Below are positions 55,128-57,401 of a DNA stretch of 57,401 nucleotides, in pieces. Position numbers and translations under genes: made by a program. Where the stretch lies: IMG/VR virus record IMGVR_UViG_3300011013_003468, positions 1-57,401 of that record; one strand, 5' to 3'. The DNA is from a virus. Within the stretch, counting starts at the first letter, position 1; every line of letters starts with the position of its first letter. A model generated the notes under the pieces. The model had not been told where the DNA came from. It saw only the letters and a program-made list of their open reading frames with translations, and made no database searches.

Positions 55128-55807
55128 TTAGAATTTTGTAATAAACTATCTTTATTATCATTTGTTAAATCTTCTCTAATAACGGAAAATTCACTAACTA
55201 ATTCTTTTAAAGTTAATTCTATAATAGGTTCTATCATATCATCATCAGTAGGAAATTCTTGTTCTAAAATATCTATGCATTTATAATCATCATTACAATT
55301 ATAAGTTAAAGCTTGTGTAATATCTTTAAAATAAGCATTAATTATAACTTTTTTCATTTTATAAGAATGAATAAAATAAATATATTTATCTTTAATAAAA
55401 TACCATTGTTTATTTTTAGTATATTTATTTCCTGATAAATATTTTAAATTATTAAAATCAATATAATTAAATTTAACTTCCCCATCTAATGAAGAAATAA
55501 ATTTAATTATATATTTATTTTTAAATATTTGTACATCAGGTATTTGACATATTGATTTTGAAATATTGCAAGTTGCAGGTAAAATGCAAATATCTTTAAA
55601 TAAAGGTGAATTTTCTATTTCAATTTTTAAATTATAATAGTAATTATCAGATAAATTTATATTTTTTGAAAGTTTTTTATTTGTTAAAAAATTATTACTA
55701 CTTATAAGTTTATTATAAATATGTCTTGAAGTTAATCTACTATCATCTGATTGTACACCTTTAGAATAAAGAGATTGCACTCTCTGTATTAATTCTATTA
55801 TTTTCAT
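55124..55807 (-). CDS. Conserved crAss-like ring/tail protein, 227 aa
   Basis: The opening ELIQRVQSLYSKGVQSDDSR followed by LTSRHIYNKLISS is a signature I associate with a structural protein found in this place in crAss-like and other Bacteroidota podoviruses. The rest holds cysteine-containing strands (CILPATCNISKSICQIPDVQ), a beta-rich middle and an acidic helical C terminus (DDDMIEPIIELTLKELVSEF). It is probably one of the ring proteins below the portal. Its start lies 47 bases inside the preceding nuclease gene, in another frame. Confidence 0.72.
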   Translation of the reverse strand: MKIIELIQRVQSLYSKGVQSDDSRLTSRHIYNKLISSNNFLTNKKLSKNINLSDNYYYNLKIEIENSPLFKDICILPATCNISKSICQIPDVQIFKNKYIIKFISSLDGEVKFNYIDFNNLKYLSGNKYTKNKQWYFIKDKYIYFIHSYKMKKVIINAYFKDITQALTYNCNDDYKCIDILEQEFPTDDDMIEPIIELTLKELVSEFSVIREDLTNDNKDSLLQNSK

Positions 55808-56519
55808 AATATTCTTTTAATTGTTTAGTATAATTATCAACTATATATACATCATAACTATATGGTTTTATATGTATTATTCTTTTATTAATAATTGGAA
55901 TTTCTAATTGTTTTAAAATTAATTCATAATGATTTAATTGTAATTGATATTTATTAAAAGGATTTGATTTTAATTTTAAAAAAGGTTCATATAAATGATC
56001 ACCATAATTTTTAAATAAATCTTTATTTGTTTTAAAATCATCAATTACAATACCATTAAATAATTCATTATATAAAATCATATCTATAGTACCTGCAAAT
56101 TCAAATTTTTTATGATATCCTTTATATTCAGAAAAAATAGGTTTTAAATTATTTTTATTTAAATCTTGAAAATATTTAAATATTCCAATTTTATAACTTA
56201 AATTTTTATCATCTAATGAAATATTTTTAATTTTTTTATTAAAATAATCTTCTGCAAATTTATGAATATTTGTTCCTTTAAGTGCTGCTAATTCTCTTTT
56301 ATTATCCCATTCTGATAATATTTCATTAACAGTTTTATTTTGTTTTTTTGCTACAAAATTTGCTATATTTTTATCAAAAGGTTTATAAAATTGTTTTATT
56401 CTTTTACTTACAGATTCATATTTTTTATTATTTACTTTATATTCATGCAAAAATTCATCGAAAGTTAAATCTTTAAAAGAATTATTTAAAATTTTTAATA
56501 TGTTTGTTAAATTTTCCAT
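55761..56519 (-). CDS. PD-(D/E)XK exonuclease (RecB/Cas4-type fold), 252 aa
   Basis: Complete motif set: KGTNIHKFAE (His86, Glu90), FAGTIDMILY (Asp146), GIVIDDFKTNKD (Asp160/161, Lys163) and the QLQLNHYELIL helix (Gln-x3-Tyr, 194-198). This is the RecB-like branch of the PD-(D/E)XK fold, metal-dependent DNA nucleases that degrade or process ends. It lies in the virion block, next to ring proteins, as a PD-(D/E)XK gene does in many crAss-like phages; it may trim DNA in packaging or recombination. No iron-sulfur cysteines, so not a true Cas4. Overlaps the next gene by 47 bases. Confidence 0.85.
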   Translation of the reverse strand: MENLTNILKILNNSFKDLTFDEFLHEYKVNNKKYESVSKRIKQFYKPFDKNIANFVAKKQNKTVNEILSEWDNKRELAALKGTNIHKFAEDYFNKKIKNISLDDKNLSYKIGIFKYFQDLNKNNLKPIFSEYKGYHKKFEFAGTIDMILYNELFNGIVIDDFKTNKDLFKNYGDHLYEPFLKLKSNPFNKYQLQLNHYELILKQLEIPIINKRIIHIKPYSYDVYIVDNYTKQLKEYYENNRINTESAISLF

Positions 56520-56563
56520 TTTTATTACAAAGTAAACAAAAAAAATAATAATAATAAATATTT

Positions 56564-57211
56564 TTATACATTATTTTTTTCTTTATAATTATTATAGATT
56601 TTAATAAATTTATCAATAACTTCTTTTTCGATATCTAATGATACCTCAAGTAATTTATTTCTTCTTATTCCATTTTCTAATAATTTTAAATCAAAAAATT
56701 CATAAGAAAATTGTTTCATACATGGTATTAAAATTTCATTTTTTATAATCTTTATAAAATAAGATATATTTTTTATATTTAAATTTTTATAATTAATATA
56801 ATAATTTATATTATTTATATATTGTTTAAATATGTCATTTAATTGATTTATTGTAACATCAAAATCATATAATAATATATCATTTATTACAGATAAAAAA
56901 CAATTGAGACTAATATTTAATATATTAATTAATTCTAAATTTTCAATTATATTTATTTCTATAATTGTATCTAATTGTTTTTTTAATTTTATTTCTAAAG
57001 TTTTTAAAAAAATTGTATTTTTAATATTATCATATAAAAAATTTAATTTATGTAATATTTCTTCATGTTGTTTATCATGTTCATCTGTTAGTTTTAATTT
57101 TTTATCCATTTGCTTTTTGTCAATTATTGTTTTAAAATAAGCAGCTAAAGAAGTTAATAAGCCAGTTCCTATTAATATTTCACTAATAAATTGTTCAAGA
57201 ATTTTATTCAT
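56564..57211 (-). CDS. Predicted membrane-anchored coiled-coil protein, 215 aa
   Basis: One N-terminal hydrophobic segment (FISEILIGTGLLTSLAAYF, residues 8-26) is followed by a charged coiled coil (KKQMDKKLKLTDEHDKQHEE) and helical Asn/Ile/Lys-rich sequence. A holin-like or membrane-anchored structural role is possible, but a single membrane segment and 190 cytoplasmic residues differ from common holins. It sits between a virion-block gene at the window edge and the nuclease. Start in the GTTATG context. Confidence 0.5.
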   Translation of the reverse strand: MNKILEQFISEILIGTGLLTSLAAYFKTIIDKKQMDKKLKLTDEHDKQHEEILHKLNFLYDNIKNTIFLKTLEIKLKKQLDTIIEINIIENLELINILNISLNCFLSVINDILLYDFDVTINQLNDIFKQYINNINYYINYKNLNIKNISYFIKIIKNEILIPCMKQFSYEFFDLKLLENGIRRNKLLEVSLDIEKEVIDKFIKIYNNYKEKNNV

Positions 57212-57216
57212 AACTA

Positions 57217-57401
57217 TTACATATTTTTATAAGCATCTATACAATGATCTTTTCCAAAAATTTTATTTATAAATAATCTAATTCTATTACCAAAAGGTGT
57301 TAAAAGATTATTAGCTTCTAAATATCCCATAGCTTGTGAAATAGTATGTTTTTTATTAGCAAACAATGTATCTCTTTCTTTTGTTACAAAAAGCTCAATA
57401 A
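57217..57401 (-). CDS. 3' end of a gene running off the window
   Basis: On the minus strand one frame is open from 57399 to the TAA at 57217-57219, encoding about 60 residues (KHTISQAMGYLEANNLLTPF, then FGKDHCIDAYKNM). The 5' part is outside the window. Not recognised; the helical segment SQAMGYLEANNLLT resembles a winged-helix-like end. It precedes the membrane-anchored gene by 5 bases and is in the same transcription unit. Confidence 0.5.
   Translation of the reverse strand, partial: IELFVTKERDTLFANKKHTISQAMGYLEANNLLTPFGNRIRLFINKIFGKDHCIDAYKNM

Noticed and set aside
55761-56519. Cas4
   Set aside because: RecB-like PD-(D/E)XK motifs are present but no four-cysteine iron-sulfur cluster and no cas genes.
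1-57401. Stop-codon reassignment, known in some crAss-like phages
   Set aside because: The giant genes read through with the standard code; TAG ends dUTPase right after its motif 5, and TGA ends the lipoprotein at an ATGA overlap.
1-57401. CRISPR arrays, insertion sequences, tRNA genes, integrase and attachment sites
   Set aside because: No spaced repeats, transposase or integrase motifs, or tRNA-like cloverleaf sequence were found by eye; a tRNAscan run would be decisive for tRNAs.

Overview
The window is most likely a segment of a crAss-like bacteriophage (order Crassvirales) that infects a Bacteroidota host. Four things point there. The minus-strand virion block runs in crAss-like order: PD-(D/E)XK nuclease, ring-type proteins, a muzzle-sized protein, two cargo-sized proteins, then giant proteins. 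One giant protein carries a DxDxD RNA-polymerase signature. The replication genes are on the opposite strand. There are no Shine-Dalgarno sequences; most genes instead start in an A-rich context ending in TTATG. DNA is extremely AT-rich by eye (not computed) except the first ~220 bases. The standard code is used: TAA dominates, and TGA and TAG both end recognisable genes. These family calls come from motif reading; no database search was run.

Left part, plus strand, 1-4130: the 3' end of a KH-domain protein with a clear terminator, then an accessory patch of small hypotheticals, two tiny membrane ORFs, a lipoprotein, an upstream copy of that lipoprotein broken by a stop codon, and a startless ORF remnant. 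Middle-left, 4156-12490: replication and recombination genes, comprising a family B DNA polymerase, a GH24 lysozyme with an extra C-terminal domain, an SF2 helicase, a possible helicase loader, a DnaB-like SF4 helicase, a Sak4-like ATPase, an HTH protein, an SSB-like protein and a primase-like protein.

12513-15411 is the most striking region. Four consecutive genes look like a complete ubiquitin-like conjugation cassette: a beta-grasp modifier, an E2-like protein with an HPH...CLG signature and a single cysteine, a JAMM/JAB peptidase and a ThiF/E1 adenylating enzyme. The order and types resemble the PRTRC cassette (C, B, A, ThiF) of plasmids and mobile elements. Three unrecognised genes (15428-17167) follow and may be partners or targets. 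Then come dUTPase, a putative nuclease, small hypotheticals and a DnaA-domain-IV-like protein, ending in a terminator at 19900.

The minus strand (57401 to 19913, read leftwards) holds the virion genes and two end-to-end giant ORFs of 4211 and 4071 residues. The 4211-residue protein holds the DFDFD polymerase motif and a C-terminal HEYIH metallopeptidase. The 4071-residue protein is a polyvalent fusion: SF1 helicase, NADAR domain, a P-loop polynucleotide-kinase-like domain apparently inserted inside a metallopeptidase-like module, a CCA-adding-type nucleotidyltransferase with an HD domain, two further peptidase-like modules, coiled coils and a hydrophobic C-terminal region. If these giants are packaged and ejected, as crAss-like RNA polymerase and cargo proteins are, the phage would deliver transcription, unwinding, RNA-repair and ADP-ribose-related activities together at infection. 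That last step is inference.
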